Assembly: GCF_000744655.1 (NCBI RefSeq)
Contig: NZ_JQMJ01000004.1
Coordinates: 6,899,698-6,963,697, forward strand
Length of the DNA stretch: 64,000 bases
Source of the DNA: Streptacidiphilus rugosus AM-16
GTDB taxonomy: Bacteria > Actinomycetota > Actinomycetes > Streptomycetales > Streptomycetaceae
Reading direction: 5' to 3'
Under the pieces are notes generated by a model that saw nothing but the letters and a program-made list of their open reading frames with translations, had not been told where the DNA came from and did no database searches. The translations under genes were made by a program, and so were the position numbers. Positions within the stretch are counted from its first letter, which is position 1; the number at the start of each line of letters is the position of its first letter. Of the stretch, positions 43,341 to 51,887 are shown one piece after another.

Positions 43341-43544
43341 TTACGCGGTCACGCGGACCATGTCCGCCTGCGGGCCCTTCTGGCCCTGCGAGATCTCGAA
43401 CTCAACCCGCTGGCCCTCTTCGAGCGACCGGTACCCGTCCATCTGGATCGCGCTGTAGTGGACGAACACGTCCGCACCACCGTCGACCGCGATGAAGCCG
43501 TACCCCTTCTCCGCGTTGAACCATTTGACGGTGCCCTGAGCCAT
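43341..43544 (-). CDS. Cold-shock protein CspA family
   Basis: A 67-residue single OB-fold nucleic-acid-binding protein. RNP1 is KGYGFIAVD and RNP2 is DVFVHYSAI; VKWFNAEKGYGF and RVEFEISQGQKGPQA are typical. It works as an RNA chaperone. The ATG at 43544 follows GGAGTTTGGA. The promoter candidate at 43647-43674 gives a leader of about 95 nt, as is usual for cold-shock genes. It is the second Csp gene in the window; unlike the other it lacks a C-terminal extension. Confidence 0.95.
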   Translation of the reverse strand: MAQGTVKWFNAEKGYGFIAVDGGADVFVHYSAIQMDGYRSLEEGQRVEFEISQGQKGPQADMVRVTA

Positions 43545-43646
43545 TCCAAACTCCCCTATTGTGCTGGCCCTTTCACGGTCCGCACACCGCGAACCGGACC
43601 GGGCGGAACGCTGCGGGCTGCAGACGCCAAGCCCCGATCGACGCTG

Positions 43647-43674
43647 AATGTATCCACTCCGCTGCCCTGAGCAA
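43647..43674 (-). promoter_or_regulatory. Promoter candidate of cspA
   Basis: On the minus strand TTGCTC (43669-43674) and TACATT (43647-43652) are separated by 16 bp, giving a long leader before the cspA ATG. Confidence 0.45.
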
Positions 43675-43758
43675 CAGAGCACAAGCCGGGGAATTCTCAG
43701 GAGAAGTTAAGAGACATTCGCAGCATCAACCCGCAAAGGGGAGCAATTCGGGCCGGAC

Positions 43759-43778
43759 ATATCGGACGGGTCCGACAT
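43759..43778. promoter_or_regulatory. 20-bp palindrome in the cspA upstream region
   Basis: ATATCGGAC-GG-GTCCGACAT, 8 of 9 arm pairs. It lies in an unusually AT-richer stretch (43680-43860) that has no gene I can support. Regulator unknown. Confidence 0.4.
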
Positions 43779-43860
43779 ATTGCCGCTCGAAAAAGAATGG
43801 ATCGACCGCCTCGACGGACGGGACAGGAGCACTCTACTCCTCTTAAACATCAGGAAATGA

Positions 43861-43899
43861 CGAAGTCGGTGCACCCCTGCCAGGGGTGCACCGACTTCG
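43861..43899. terminator. Strong stem-loop terminator after the thrC-sulfur-carrier operon
   Basis: A perfect 18-bp stem (CGAAGTCGGTGCACCCCT and complement) with a 3-nt loop, 20 bp after the sulfur-carrier stop on the minus strand. Confidence 0.9.
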
Positions 43900-43919
43900 T
43901 GCGCCTGTCGGCGAAGCTG

Positions 43920-44198
43920 TCAGCAGCCGCCGGCGACCGCCGGGATGATCGACACGCCGGCGCCTTCCGGCGTGGCCGTCTCCAGGCCGTCGGCGAAGCG
44001 CACGTCGTCCTCGTTCACGTAGACGTTCACGAAGCGGCGCAGCTTGCCGTTGTCGTCCAGCAGCCGGGCGGCGATGCCCGCGTGGTTGGCCTCCAGGTCC
44101 TTGATCACCTCGGCCAGCGTGGCGCCCTCGGCCTTCACCTCGGCGCTGCCGCCGGTGTAGGTGCGCAGGATGGTGGGGATGCGGACGTTGACGCTCAT
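43920..44198 (-). CDS. CysO-like MoaD/ThiS sulfur-carrier protein ending in Gly-Gly-Cys
   Basis: A 92-residue ubiquitin-fold sulfur carrier. VRIPTILRTYTGGSAEVKAE, LEANHAGIAARLLDD, FVNVYVNEDDVRFADGL and IIPAVAGGC strongly resemble mycobacterial CysO, which carries sulfur for cysteine synthesis on a C-terminal Gly-Gly thiocarboxylate. Here a Cys codon follows the Gly-Gly before the stop, so the tail would need trimming, for example by a Mec-type JAMM protease as known for such carriers. Its ATG overlaps the thrC stop (ATGA), so the two are coupled. MoaD or ThiS function is less likely. Confidence 0.88.
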   Translation of the reverse strand: MSVNVRIPTILRTYTGGSAEVKAEGATLAEVIKDLEANHAGIAARLLDDNGKLRRFVNVYVNEDDVRFADGLETATPEGAGVSIIPAVAGGC

Positions 44199-45472
44199 GC
44201 GAGGCCTGCCTCTCGGAACGAGTCAAGGGTGGGGCGGATGACGGCGGTCGGGCGGGCGGCGTCCGCCACGGCCTCCAGGGTCTTCAGGCCGTCGCCGGTG
44301 TTGAGCACGACGGTCTCGGCGGCCGGGTCGAGCACACCGCTCTCGATCAGCTTGCGCAGCACGCCGACGGTCACGCCACCCGCAGTCTCGGCGAAGATGC
44401 CCTCGGTGCGCGCCAGCAGGCCGATCGCGTCGACGACCTGCTCGTCGTCGACGTCCTCGACGGCGCCGCCGGTGCGGCGGACGATGTCGAGCACGTAGAT
44501 GCCGTCGGCCGGGTTTCCGATGGCCAGCGACTTGGCGATGGTGTCCGGCTTCTGCGGGCGGACCACGTCGTGGCCGGCCTTGAAGGCGGCGGAGACGGGC
44601 GAGCAGCCCTCTGCCTGGGCTCCGAAGATCTTGTAGGGCTTCTCTTCCACCAGACCGAGGGCGATGAGCTCCTTGAGGCCCTTGTCGATCTTCGTCAGCT
44701 GCGAGCCGGACGCGATCGGGATCACCAGCTGGTCCGGGATCCGCCAGCCGAGCTGCTCGCAGATCTCGTAGGCCAGCGTCTTGGAGCCCTCGCCGTAGTA
44801 GGGGCGCAGGTTGACGTTGACGAAGCCCCAGCCCTCGCCGGCCGGGTCGCCGATCAGCTCGGAGCAGAAGCGGTTCACGTCGTCGTAGTTGCCGTCGATG
44901 CCGACGACGTCGCCGCCGTAGATCGCGGCCATGACGACCTTGCCGGCCTCCAGGTCGTGCGGGATGAAGACGCAGGCGCGCAGCCCGGTGCGGGCCGCGG
45001 CGGCGGTGACCGCGCCGGCCAGGTTGCCGGTGGAGGAGCAGGAGAGCGTGGTGAAGCCGAAGGTGCGGGCGGCCTCGACGGCGATGGCCACGACCCGGTC
45101 CTTGAAGGAGTGGGTCGGGTTGCCGGAGTCGTCCTTGACGTAGAGGGAGCCGGTGACGCCGAGCTCGCGGGCCAGGTTGTTCGCCTTGACCAGCTTGGTC
45201 AGGCCCGGGTTGAGGCTGGGGCGCTCGGCGACGTCGGGCGAGACGGGCAGCAGCGGGGCGTAGCGCCAGATGTTGGCGGGGCCGTTCTCGATCTGCTTGC
45301 GCAGGCCCTCCGGGTCGCCGGCCGGGAGCTCGTAGGCGACCTCGAGCGGCCCGAAGCACTCGGTGCAGGCGAAGTCGGGGGCGAGGGGGGTGCGTGCTCC
45401 GCACTCGCGACAGGACAGGGCCACAGCGGGGCCGAAGGCGTCGGGGGCGACGGTGTGGCTGACAGGAGCCAT
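44195..45472 (-). CDS. thrC: Threonine synthase
   Basis: PLP fold-type II enzyme converting O-phosphohomoserine to threonine. The 425-residue protein has an N-terminal zinc-ribbon-like part (LSCRECGARTPLAP, FACTECFGPLEV), the PLP lysine in NPTHSFKDRVVAIA, SCSSTGNLAGAVTAAA as phosphate loop, and PIASGSQLTKIDKGLKEL. The ATG at 45472 gives the family opening MAPVSHTV; an in-frame GTG lies upstream. It is followed by the overlapping sulfur-carrier gene, linking threonine and sulfur amino-acid metabolism by position. Confidence 0.94.
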   Translation of the reverse strand: MAPVSHTVAPDAFGPAVALSCRECGARTPLAPDFACTECFGPLEVAYELPAGDPEGLRKQIENGPANIWRYAPLLPVSPDVAERPSLNPGLTKLVKANNLARELGVTGSLYVKDDSGNPTHSFKDRVVAIAVEAARTFGFTTLSCSSTGNLAGAVTAAAARTGLRACVFIPHDLEAGKVVMAAIYGGDVVGIDGNYDDVNRFCSELIGDPAGEGWGFVNVNLRPYYGEGSKTLAYEICEQLGWRIPDQLVIPIASGSQLTKIDKGLKELIALGLVEEKPYKIFGAQAEGCSPVSAAFKAGHDVVRPQKPDTIAKSLAIGNPADGIYVLDIVRRTGGAVEDVDDEQVVDAIGLLARTEGIFAETAGGVTVGVLRKLIESGVLDPAAETVVLNTGDGLKTLEAVADAARPTAVIRPTLDSFREAGLA

Positions 45473-45814
45473 GATGGCGAGAACCTCTCTCCTCATCTTC
45501 CCCGGGGCGCGTTTCGCCACGGGCCGGAATTGGCACCTTCCCGACCTGGGCCACGCGGCGTGTGTACGCTGCGGGGCGACCTGGCAGGGGGGTTGCCGGG
45601 ACTTCGACGGGCCGTTCCCTCAGTCCCTCTGGATGAGCGCTATGGCGTCGCGCGTTCGCGCGCGGCGCATTTGTTCGAGCCGGACCCCAATGTGCGAGCG
45701 GTCCGCCTCGTCCTCAAGACTGTAACCGAAGGCCCACCGACCGCTCATTGCCGTCCGAGACGCGAGACGACGGACGCCGACCGGGCAGGATCACCACGAG
45801 AGATGGGGAGACCC
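45473..45814. other. Divergent promoter region thrC / gpgS
   Basis: 342 bp with no gene I can support. A hairpin with a TTCG loop and 10-bp arms (45645-45668, GCGTCGCGCG/CGCGCGGCGC, one wobble) lies about 145 bp before gpgS. No T-box or riboswitch signature was recognised. Confidence 0.4.
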
Positions 45815-46792
45815 GTGCTGGACCAGGTCGAGGACTGGCTGCGCCGCCGCTCGTGGAGCGCGGCCGACCGGCCCCTGCCCGAGTTGCTGGACGCGAAGCG
45901 ACGCAGCGGGGCGACGGTCAGCGTGGTGCTGCCCGCGCTGGACGAGGAGGAGACCGTCGGCGAGATCGTCGCCGCCATCCGCCGCGACCTGATGGAAGCC
46001 CTGCCCCTGGTGGACGAGCTGCTCGTGGTCGACTCCGGCTCGGTGGACCGCACCGCGGCCGAGGCCACCGCGGCGGGCGCCAGGGTGGTCCACCGCGACG
46101 AGATCCTGCCGCGGCTGCCCGTCGAGCCGGGCAAGGGCGAGGTGCTCTGGCGCTCGCTGCTGGTGACGACGGGCGACATCGTCTGCTTCGTCGACTCGGA
46201 CCTGCGCGCCTTCGACTCGACCTTCGTCTCGGGGATCGTCGGCCCGCTGCTGACCGATCCCGGCGTCTCCTTCGTCAAGGCCATGTACGACCGGCCCTTC
46301 GACACCGAGGCCGGCTCCATCCCGGCAGGCGGCGGCCGGGTCACCGAGCTGGTGGCCCGCCCACTGCTCAACCTGCACTGGCCGCTGCTGGCCGGCTTCG
46401 TCCAGCCGCTCGGCGGCGAGTACGCGGCACGGCGCTCGCTGCTGGAGAGGCTCCCCTTCCCGACCGGCTACGGCGTCGAGCTCGGCCTGCTGGTCGACGC
46501 GCTGGGGCTGGTCGGCCTGGACGCGCTGGCCCAGGTCGACGTCGGCGTCCGGCACCACCGCCACCAGGACGCGCCCGCGCTCGGCCGGATGGCGGCGACG
46601 ATCTACCGGACCGCCCTGGACCGTCTCAAGACGCCGGACGAGCTGGTCACCCCGGAGCTGGTGCAGTTCCACCGCACCGCGGCCGGCTTCACCCCGAGCA
46701 CCACCGAGGTCGCCCTGGTGGAGCGCCCGCCGGTGGCGACCGTGCCGGAGTACCGCCGTCGGCGGCCGCAGGGGGCCCACCCGGCGGAGTGA
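45815..46792 (+). CDS. gpgS: Glucosyl-3-phosphoglycerate synthase
   Basis: A GT-A-fold glycosyltransferase (GT81) making glucosyl-3-phosphoglycerate from UDP-glucose and 3-phosphoglycerate, a precursor of glucosylglycerate. The 325-residue product has VSVVLPALDEEETVGEIVAA, LLVVDSGSVDRTAAEATAAG, the metal motif FVDSDLRAF, FVKAMYDRPF, VQPLGGEYAARRSLLERLPF and the acceptor loop VRHHRHQDAPALGRMA, all like mycobacterial GpgS. GTG at 45815 lies 3 nt after GGGAGA; an ATG 12 nt upstream is the alternative. It is followed by otsA after 37 bp, coupling two compatible-solute routes. Confidence 0.9.
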   Translation: MLDQVEDWLRRRSWSAADRPLPELLDAKRRSGATVSVVLPALDEEETVGEIVAAIRRDLMEALPLVDELLVVDSGSVDRTAAEATAAGARVVHRDEILPRLPVEPGKGEVLWRSLLVTTGDIVCFVDSDLRAFDSTFVSGIVGPLLTDPGVSFVKAMYDRPFDTEAGSIPAGGGRVTELVARPLLNLHWPLLAGFVQPLGGEYAARRSLLERLPFPTGYGVELGLLVDALGLVGLDALAQVDVGVRHHRHQDAPALGRMAATIYRTALDRLKTPDELVTPELVQFHRTAAGFTPSTTEVALVERPPVATVPEYRRRRPQGAHPAE

Positions 46793-46829
46793 GGTTTGCC
46801 CGTACCCGTCCGAGGCAAGGTTGACTGAC

Positions 46830-48284
46830 ATGGCCCGAACCACGACCGCCACAGCCGCCACGACCGCGCCGATCGTGCTGGCGTCCAACCGAGGCCCGGT
46901 CTCCTTCACGATCGAGGACGACGGCACGCTGACTCCGCGCCGCGGCGGGGGCGGTCTGGTCTCCGGCCTGTCGGCGATCGGCACCGAGCAGGAGAGCATC
47001 TGGGTCTGCGCGGCCCTGTCCGACGGCGACCGCGCGGCGGCCCGGCAGGGCCTGACCGACCCGGACGTGCACATGCTGGACATCGATCCCGGCACCTTCA
47101 CCCGGGCCTACAACGGCATCGCGAACTCGACCCTCTGGTTCGTCCACCACCTCCTGTACGACACGCCGACCAAGCCCGTCTTCGGCGCGAACTTCCGCCG
47201 CGAGTGGGCCTCGTACGAGGCGTACAACCGCGCCTTCGCGGACGCGCTGGCCACCTGCGCGGCGCCGGGTGCGGCGGTTCTCGTCCAGGACTACCACCTG
47301 TCGCTGACACCGAGCCTGCTCCGCGAACTCCGCCCCGACCTGCGGATCGGCCACTTCTCGCACACTCCGTGGGCGCCGCCGGACTACTACCGGCTGCTGC
47401 CGGACGACGTGGCGGCGCAGGTACTGAGCGGGATCCTCGGCGCCGACCGGGCCGGCTTCCTCACCGAGCGCTGGGCGCGGACCTTCGCCCAGTGCTGCGA
47501 GGCCGTGCTCGGAGCGACCGTCAGCGACTCACTGGCCGTCACCCACGAGGGCCGGACGACGCAGCTGGGCGTGCACCCGCTCGGCGCGGACGCGGACTTC
47601 CTGCGCGAACGCAGCCACAGGCCCGACGTGGACGCCAGGCTCGCCGGGCTGCGCGAGGCGGTCGGCGACCGGCGCACGATCGTCAGGGTGGACCGGACCG
47701 AGCTGAGCAAGAACATCGTCCGCGGGCTGCAGGCCTACCAGCACCTGCTGCGCACCCGGCCGGAGTGGCTGGACCGGGTGGTGCACATCGCCTTCGCCTA
47801 CCCCTCGCGGCACGACCTGCCGGAGTACCGCGAGTACACGGCGGCGGTGCTGCGCACGGCCCAGGAGATCAACGACGAGTTCGGCACCGCCTCGTGGCAG
47901 CCGGTGATCCTGCACGTGAACGACGACTTCCCGCGCTCGCTCGCCGCGTACCGGCTGGCCGACGTGGCGCTGGTCAACCCGATCCGCGACGGCATGAACC
48001 TGGTCGCGAAGGAGGTCCCCGTGGTCTCCGACACGGGCGTGGCGCTGGTGCTCTCCCGCGAGGCGGGCGCCCACGCCGAGCTCGGCGAGGACGCGCTGAC
48101 GGTCAACCCCTACGACGTGATCGCCACGGCGGACGCCCTGCACGCGGCGCTGAACATGCCCCAGGAGGAGCGGGCGGCGCGCACCAAGCGGCTGGCCGAG
48201 GCCAGCACGGCGCTGCCGCCCACCGGGTGGTTCCTGGAGCAGCTGCACGCCCTGACGGGCGATCAGCCCGAGGTGCAGGAGTAG
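46830..48284 (+). CDS. otsA: Trehalose-6-phosphate synthase
   Basis: A GT20 enzyme transferring glucose from UDP- or GDP-glucose to glucose 6-phosphate. The 484-residue protein has IVLASNRGPVSF, RRGGGGLVSGL, LVQDYHLSLTPSLLREL, IGHFSHTPWAPPDYYRLLP, HPLGADADFLR, VRVDRTELSKNIVRGLQAY and the nucleotide-binding VALVNPIRDGMNLVAKE. One oddity is that the usual Asp-Gly-Met-Asn and Lys-Glu pair are present but the N-terminal region is short. ATG at 46830 follows AAGG. Its 3' end overlaps the convergent membrane-protein gene by 22 bp. OtsB lies 2.7 kb on. Confidence 0.95.
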   Translation: MARTTTATAATTAPIVLASNRGPVSFTIEDDGTLTPRRGGGGLVSGLSAIGTEQESIWVCAALSDGDRAAARQGLTDPDVHMLDIDPGTFTRAYNGIANSTLWFVHHLLYDTPTKPVFGANFRREWASYEAYNRAFADALATCAAPGAAVLVQDYHLSLTPSLLRELRPDLRIGHFSHTPWAPPDYYRLLPDDVAAQVLSGILGADRAGFLTERWARTFAQCCEAVLGATVSDSLAVTHEGRTTQLGVHPLGADADFLRERSHRPDVDARLAGLREAVGDRRTIVRVDRTELSKNIVRGLQAYQHLLRTRPEWLDRVVHIAFAYPSRHDLPEYREYTAAVLRTAQEINDEFGTASWQPVILHVNDDFPRSLAAYRLADVALVNPIRDGMNLVAKEVPVVSDTGVALVLSREAGAHAELGEDALTVNPYDVIATADALHAALNMPQEERAARTKRLAEASTALPPTGWFLEQLHALTGDQPEVQE

Positions 48285-49105
48285 TCGAAGGAGGTCGACG
48301 GCTTGATGGCGGGGTGGCCGAGCACCAGCAGGGTCGCCGTGCCGTGGAAGTCGCCGGGCCCGGAGAGGGTCCAGATCAGCGGCAGTTCGACCTGGTGCGT
48401 GCCGGAGGCGACGGTCTCGGTCAGGGTGCCGCTGTCGGTGCCGTCGCTGCGGAGCCAGTGGTACTGGAAGCTCCCCGCCTTGCCGTCGGTGGTGACGGTG
48501 GCGGTGATGGTCGCCTTGCCGTTGCAGGTCACGGCGGTGGGCTCGACCGTGATGCTCGCCCCGGTCAGTCCGACGGTGGACGGGGTGAGGAACCTGAGCA
48601 GCCACCAGGCCAGCAGCGCCAGAAAGACCAGCAGCACCGGCACCCAGAACAGCCAGGCCCGCTTTTTCCGCTCCTCGGTGGGCTGGGCGGCGGCTTCGGG
48701 CGCGGCCTGGCCCTTCCAGACGGCGATGGTGCGCGCGGTCTTCGGGTCCGGCACGCCGGGCCCGAAGCGGATCAGCCCCGGGTCGGCGGCGGGTGCGGCC
48801 TGCACCGCCGGTGCGGCCACGGCCTCCTCGGCCGCCGACGCGGCCATCACCGAGGCGATGTAGCCGACCGGCTCGGGCTCCGGAGCCAACGGCGGCACGC
48901 CACCGAGCCGCACGGTGCCCTGATCGGCCTGCGGCGGCACGTTCCCCAGCCGCACGGTGCCCCGTTCCGGCTGCTCGGGCACGTTCCCCAGCCGGACGGT
49001 GCCCTCGTCCGGCAGCGACGCGGCGTCCATCGGCGGCGCGTCGTGCGGCGGGAGCTTCAGGTGCATCGTGCCCTCGTCAGCGGGCACGGAGTCCTCGGGA
49101 GTCAT
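48263..49105 (-). CDS. Single-pass membrane protein with N-terminal GTVRLG repeats
   Basis: A 280-residue protein of unknown family. The cytoplasmic N-terminus carries GTMHLKLPP (12-20) and three GTVRLG(N/G)VP units at 35-43, 49-57 and 63-71, with the last three spaced exactly 14 residues. A Pro/Ala-rich linker leads to KKRAWLFWVPVLLVFLALLA and a membrane helix at about 151-173. The outer domain (about 174-280) is Ig/PKD-like in composition with two cysteines (VTCNG and the C-terminal YSCTSG). It lies 19 bp downstream of the Ser/Thr kinase in the same transcript, so the repeated Thr residues (36, 50, 64) are candidate phosphosites. This is inference. Confidence 0.78.
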   Translation of the reverse strand: MTPEDSVPADEGTMHLKLPPHDAPPMDAASLPDEGTVRLGNVPEQPERGTVRLGNVPPQADQGTVRLGGVPPLAPEPEPVGYIASVMAASAAEEAVAAPAVQAAPAADPGLIRFGPGVPDPKTARTIAVWKGQAAPEAAAQPTEERKKRAWLFWVPVLLVFLALLAWWLLRFLTPSTVGLTGASITVEPTAVTCNGKATITATVTTDGKAGSFQYHWLRSDGTDSGTLTETVASGTHQVELPLIWTLSGPGDFHGTATLLVLGHPAIKPSTSFDYSCTSG

Positions 49106-49124
49106 GTGCTGCTGACCTCTCTGG

Positions 49125-50813
49125 CTAGCCGATGTTGCACTGGAGCGTGAGACTGATCTTCGTGTCCGGAAGCAGGTACTGGCGCGCGTAGGCGGGGCTC
49201 TCGCTGGTCACGACGCCGCCGTAGCTGCACGACGTCATGGTGATGTTGCCGGAGCTGAAGCCCGCCGCCACCAGGGCCTTGAACGCCTGCCCGCCGTCCG
49301 TGCCGGTCACGTAGGGGTACGCGATGCAGGTGTTGGAGGTCGCCGTCAGCTGGAACTGCGCCGTCGGCTTGGCCTTGCTGCCGCCCGCCGGGGTCTGGTC
49401 ATGGACCGTGAAGATCTTCTGGCGAGCCGTCAGGCAGTCCGGGACCACGGTCACGTTGTTCGGGTTGAAGCCCGCGGCCTTGATCGCCGCGTCGGCCGCG
49501 GAGACGGTCAGGTTGAGCACGTTCGGCACGTTCAGCACGGCCGGAGGCGTCGGGGTCGCCGTCGGCGTGGGGGTCGGTGTGGGGGTGGGGGTCGGCGTCG
49601 GGGTGGAGCCGGAGGGCGGGGACGCCGAGTGGCCCGCTGTCGGTGAAGGGCTCGCGCTCGGGCTCGCCGAGGTGGACGGCGAGGCGCTGGCGCTCGGGCT
49701 GGCCGAGGCCGTCGGCGAGACACTGACGGGGCCGGTCGGGGTGATCGAGGTGACCGCGACCGGGGTCGGGCCGCCGGTGATCTTCGGGTTGCCCGCGTTG
49801 CCGCCCGCGAGGGCGACCCCGCCGAGGACGCCGACCAGGACGATGCCCGTCCCGGTGCCGACCAGGATCTTCCGCGGCAGCCGCCTCGGCGCGGACGACA
49901 GCACCGTGCGCGCCAGCGCGGTCGTGCCGCTGGTCGGCGCGCCGCCGCCGGCCGAGGGGAAGAGCAGCGGCAGCGCCGCCGCCAGCGCGGCCAGCTTCTT
50001 GCGGCCGCGCTCCTCCCACTCCGGGCCGTAGGCCGCGCCCGCGACCGCCTCCAGCTCGTCGACGAAGGCCGCCGCGCTCTCCGGGCGGTCGGTCGCGTGC
50101 TTGGCCAGGCCACGGCGGATCAGCGGACGCACGCCCTCGGGGGCGAGCTCGTCCGGGATCGGCGAGGTCGTGTGCTGGACGACCAGCTCGGCGAAGGTCA
50201 CGCCGGGGAACGGACGCGAGCCGGTCAGGCACTCGAAGAAGGTCGCCGTCGCCGCGTAGACGTCCGCGGCGGGCGAGGCCGGGTCGCCGGTCCACTGCTC
50301 GGGGGCCATGTACGGAGGGGTGCCCGCGATGCCGCCCGCGTCGCCGGTCTTGACCGCGATGCCGAAGTCGACCAGCTTGGACGAACCGTCGGCCGCGACC
50401 AGCACGTTCTCCGGCTTGTAGTCGCGGTGCACCACGCCCAGCGCGTGCGCCGCCGCCAGGCCCAGCAGCGAGCCCTTGAGCACGACCAGCGCCGCCTCCG
50501 GACCCGTCGCGCCCGCCTGCTTCAGCAGCGCGCGCAGCGCGATCCCGTCGACCAGCTCCATCACGATCGCCGCGCCCGCCGGGCCCTCGACGTACTCGTA
50601 GAGCCGCACCACGTAGGGCGTCTCCAGGTCGCCGAGCAGCCGGGCCTCCTCGCGGAACTCCGCCAGGAAGTCCGGATCGGCACGCAGGTCGTCGCCCAGG
50701 TACTTCACCGCGACGGGCGTGCCCGTCTCCTCGTGCAACGCGAGCACCACGCGGCCGCTCGCGCCCGATCCCAGCTCCCGGGTGTGTCGGTACCCCGGAA
50801 CGATCCAGTCCAT
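49125..50813 (-). CDS. Membrane Ser/Thr protein kinase with PASTA-like outer domain
   Basis: A 562-residue PknB-class kinase. Gly loop LGSGASGRVVLAL (14-26), ATP lysine in VAVKYLG (Lys37), catalytic HRDYKPENVL (Asp131; Tyr replaces the usual Leu), DFG at 149-151, and GTPPYMAPEQ at the activation segment end. A membrane helix lies at about 316-337. A long Ser/Pro/Thr tether with many PT dipeptides follows, then outer PASTA-like units (NVPNVLNLTVSAADAAIKAA, then YPYVTGTDGGQAFKALVAAG) with paired cysteines. The ATG at 50813 follows GGGGGGACGGGG. It heads an operon with the repeat-bearing membrane protein, which may be substrate or partner. Confidence 0.92.
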   Translation of the reverse strand: MDWIVPGYRHTRELGSGASGRVVLALHEETGTPVAVKYLGDDLRADPDFLAEFREEARLLGDLETPYVVRLYEYVEGPAGAAIVMELVDGIALRALLKQAGATGPEAALVVLKGSLLGLAAAHALGVVHRDYKPENVLVAADGSSKLVDFGIAVKTGDAGGIAGTPPYMAPEQWTGDPASPAADVYAATATFFECLTGSRPFPGVTFAELVVQHTTSPIPDELAPEGVRPLIRRGLAKHATDRPESAAAFVDELEAVAGAAYGPEWEERGRKKLAALAAALPLLFPSAGGGAPTSGTTALARTVLSSAPRRLPRKILVGTGTGIVLVGVLGGVALAGGNAGNPKITGGPTPVAVTSITPTGPVSVSPTASASPSASASPSTSASPSASPSPTAGHSASPPSGSTPTPTPTPTPTPTPTATPTPPAVLNVPNVLNLTVSAADAAIKAAGFNPNNVTVVPDCLTARQKIFTVHDQTPAGGSKAKPTAQFQLTATSNTCIAYPYVTGTDGGQAFKALVAAGFSSGNITMTSCSYGGVVTSESPAYARQYLLPDTKISLTLQCNIG

Positions 50814-50992
50814 CCCCGTCCCCCCTACTCGGTCAGAGAAAATAGCGCCGAACCGGGCGAAACGCAGCCGCTGTGACAGGCCGGTTACCTGCTTGGAGTG
50901 GAACGATGATGCTCCGCACACGCCCCCTTCGTGTGCCGACGAAGCCCGCCCGGGCCTGTTCGAACGAGGCCGGTCGGGCGGCGGGCACCGGC

Positions 50993-50998
50993 TATGGT
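50993..50998 (+). promoter_or_regulatory. Leaderless -10 element for otsB (TATGGT)
   Basis: TATGGT ends 7 nt before the ATG at 51006. Confidence 0.6.
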
Positions 50999-51005
50999 CG
51001 TGGGC

Positions 51006-51887
51006 ATGGGTATTCCCGAGCCGAGCACCCCCGCAGGAGCCGCCGGCCTGGCCGCGCTGCTCGCCGCGCCCCAACGCGCGGTCGTCGCCCTCGACTTCGA
51101 CGGGACGCTGGCCCCGATCGTGGCCGACCCCGACCAGGCCCGCGCCCATCCCGGGGCGGCCCCCGCGCTGGCGCGGCTGGCGCCGCTGATCGGCGGCGTC
51201 GTCGTGGTCACCGGCCGCCCGGCCGCGCTGGCCGTGCGGTACGGCGGGTTCGCCGGGGTCGCGGGGCTCGAGCAGCTGACCGTGCTGGGCCACTACGGCG
51301 CCGAACGCTGGGACGCCCGCAGCGGTGCGGTCAGGGCGCCCGCACTGCACCCGGGGATCGCCGCGCTCCGCGGGGAGTTGCCCGGCGCGCTCGACGCGGC
51401 CGGGGCCTGGCAGGGCACCTGGATCGAGGACAAGGGCCGGGCCGTCGCGGTCCACACCCGCCGCGCCGAGGACCCGGACGCGGCCCTCGCCGCGCTGGAG
51501 GCGCCGCTGCGCGCACTGGCCTCGCGGCACGGCCTTGCGGTCGAGCCGGGCCGGATGGTGCTGGAACTGCGGCCGCCCGGCATGGACAAGGGCGTGGCCC
51601 TGGCCGACTTCCTGACCGAGCAGCGGGCCGGATCGGTTCTGTACGCGGGCGACGACCTGGGCGACGTGGCCGCGTTCGACGCGGTCGACAAGCTGCGCGC
51701 GGGCGGCCTGCCCGGCGTGCTCGCCTACAGCGCTCCGGCGACGGGCGAGCCGCCGCTGGCCGCGATCGCGGACCGCGCGGACCTCACCGTGCCGGGTCCG
51801 GCCGGGGTCGTCGCGCTGCTGGACGCGCTGGCGGACGCGATCAGCGCCGGGCCCGCTGCTGCTCCCGGATCCGCCGCAGCCGGTTGA
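51006..51887 (+). CDS. otsB: Trehalose-6-phosphate phosphatase
   Basis: A 293-residue HAD phosphatase finishing trehalose synthesis. Motif I VVALDFDGTLAPIVADPDQA, motif II VVVVTGRPAAL, the OtsB cap segments LTVLGHYGAERW, IEDKGRAVAVHTRR and LRPPGMDKGVAL, and motif IV YAGDDLGDVAAFDAV are all present. The ATG at 51006 follows a TATGGT hexamer by 7 nt. It overlaps the convergent DUF3263 gene by 47 bp. OtsA lies upstream on the same strand, with the divergent kinase operon between. Confidence 0.94.
   Translation: MGIPEPSTPAGAAGLAALLAAPQRAVVALDFDGTLAPIVADPDQARAHPGAAPALARLAPLIGGVVVVTGRPAALAVRYGGFAGVAGLEQLTVLGHYGAERWDARSGAVRAPALHPGIAALRGELPGALDAAGAWQGTWIEDKGRAVAVHTRRAEDPDAALAALEAPLRALASRHGLAVEPGRMVLELRPPGMDKGVALADFLTEQRAGSVLYAGDDLGDVAAFDAVDKLRAGGLPGVLAYSAPATGEPPLAAIADRADLTVPGPAGVVALLDALADAISAGPAAAPGSAAAG

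Noticed and set aside
45473..45814. Riboswitch or T-box before thrC
   Set aside because: Only a TTCG-loop hairpin is visible and it lies far from thrC; no conserved riboswitch core was recognised.
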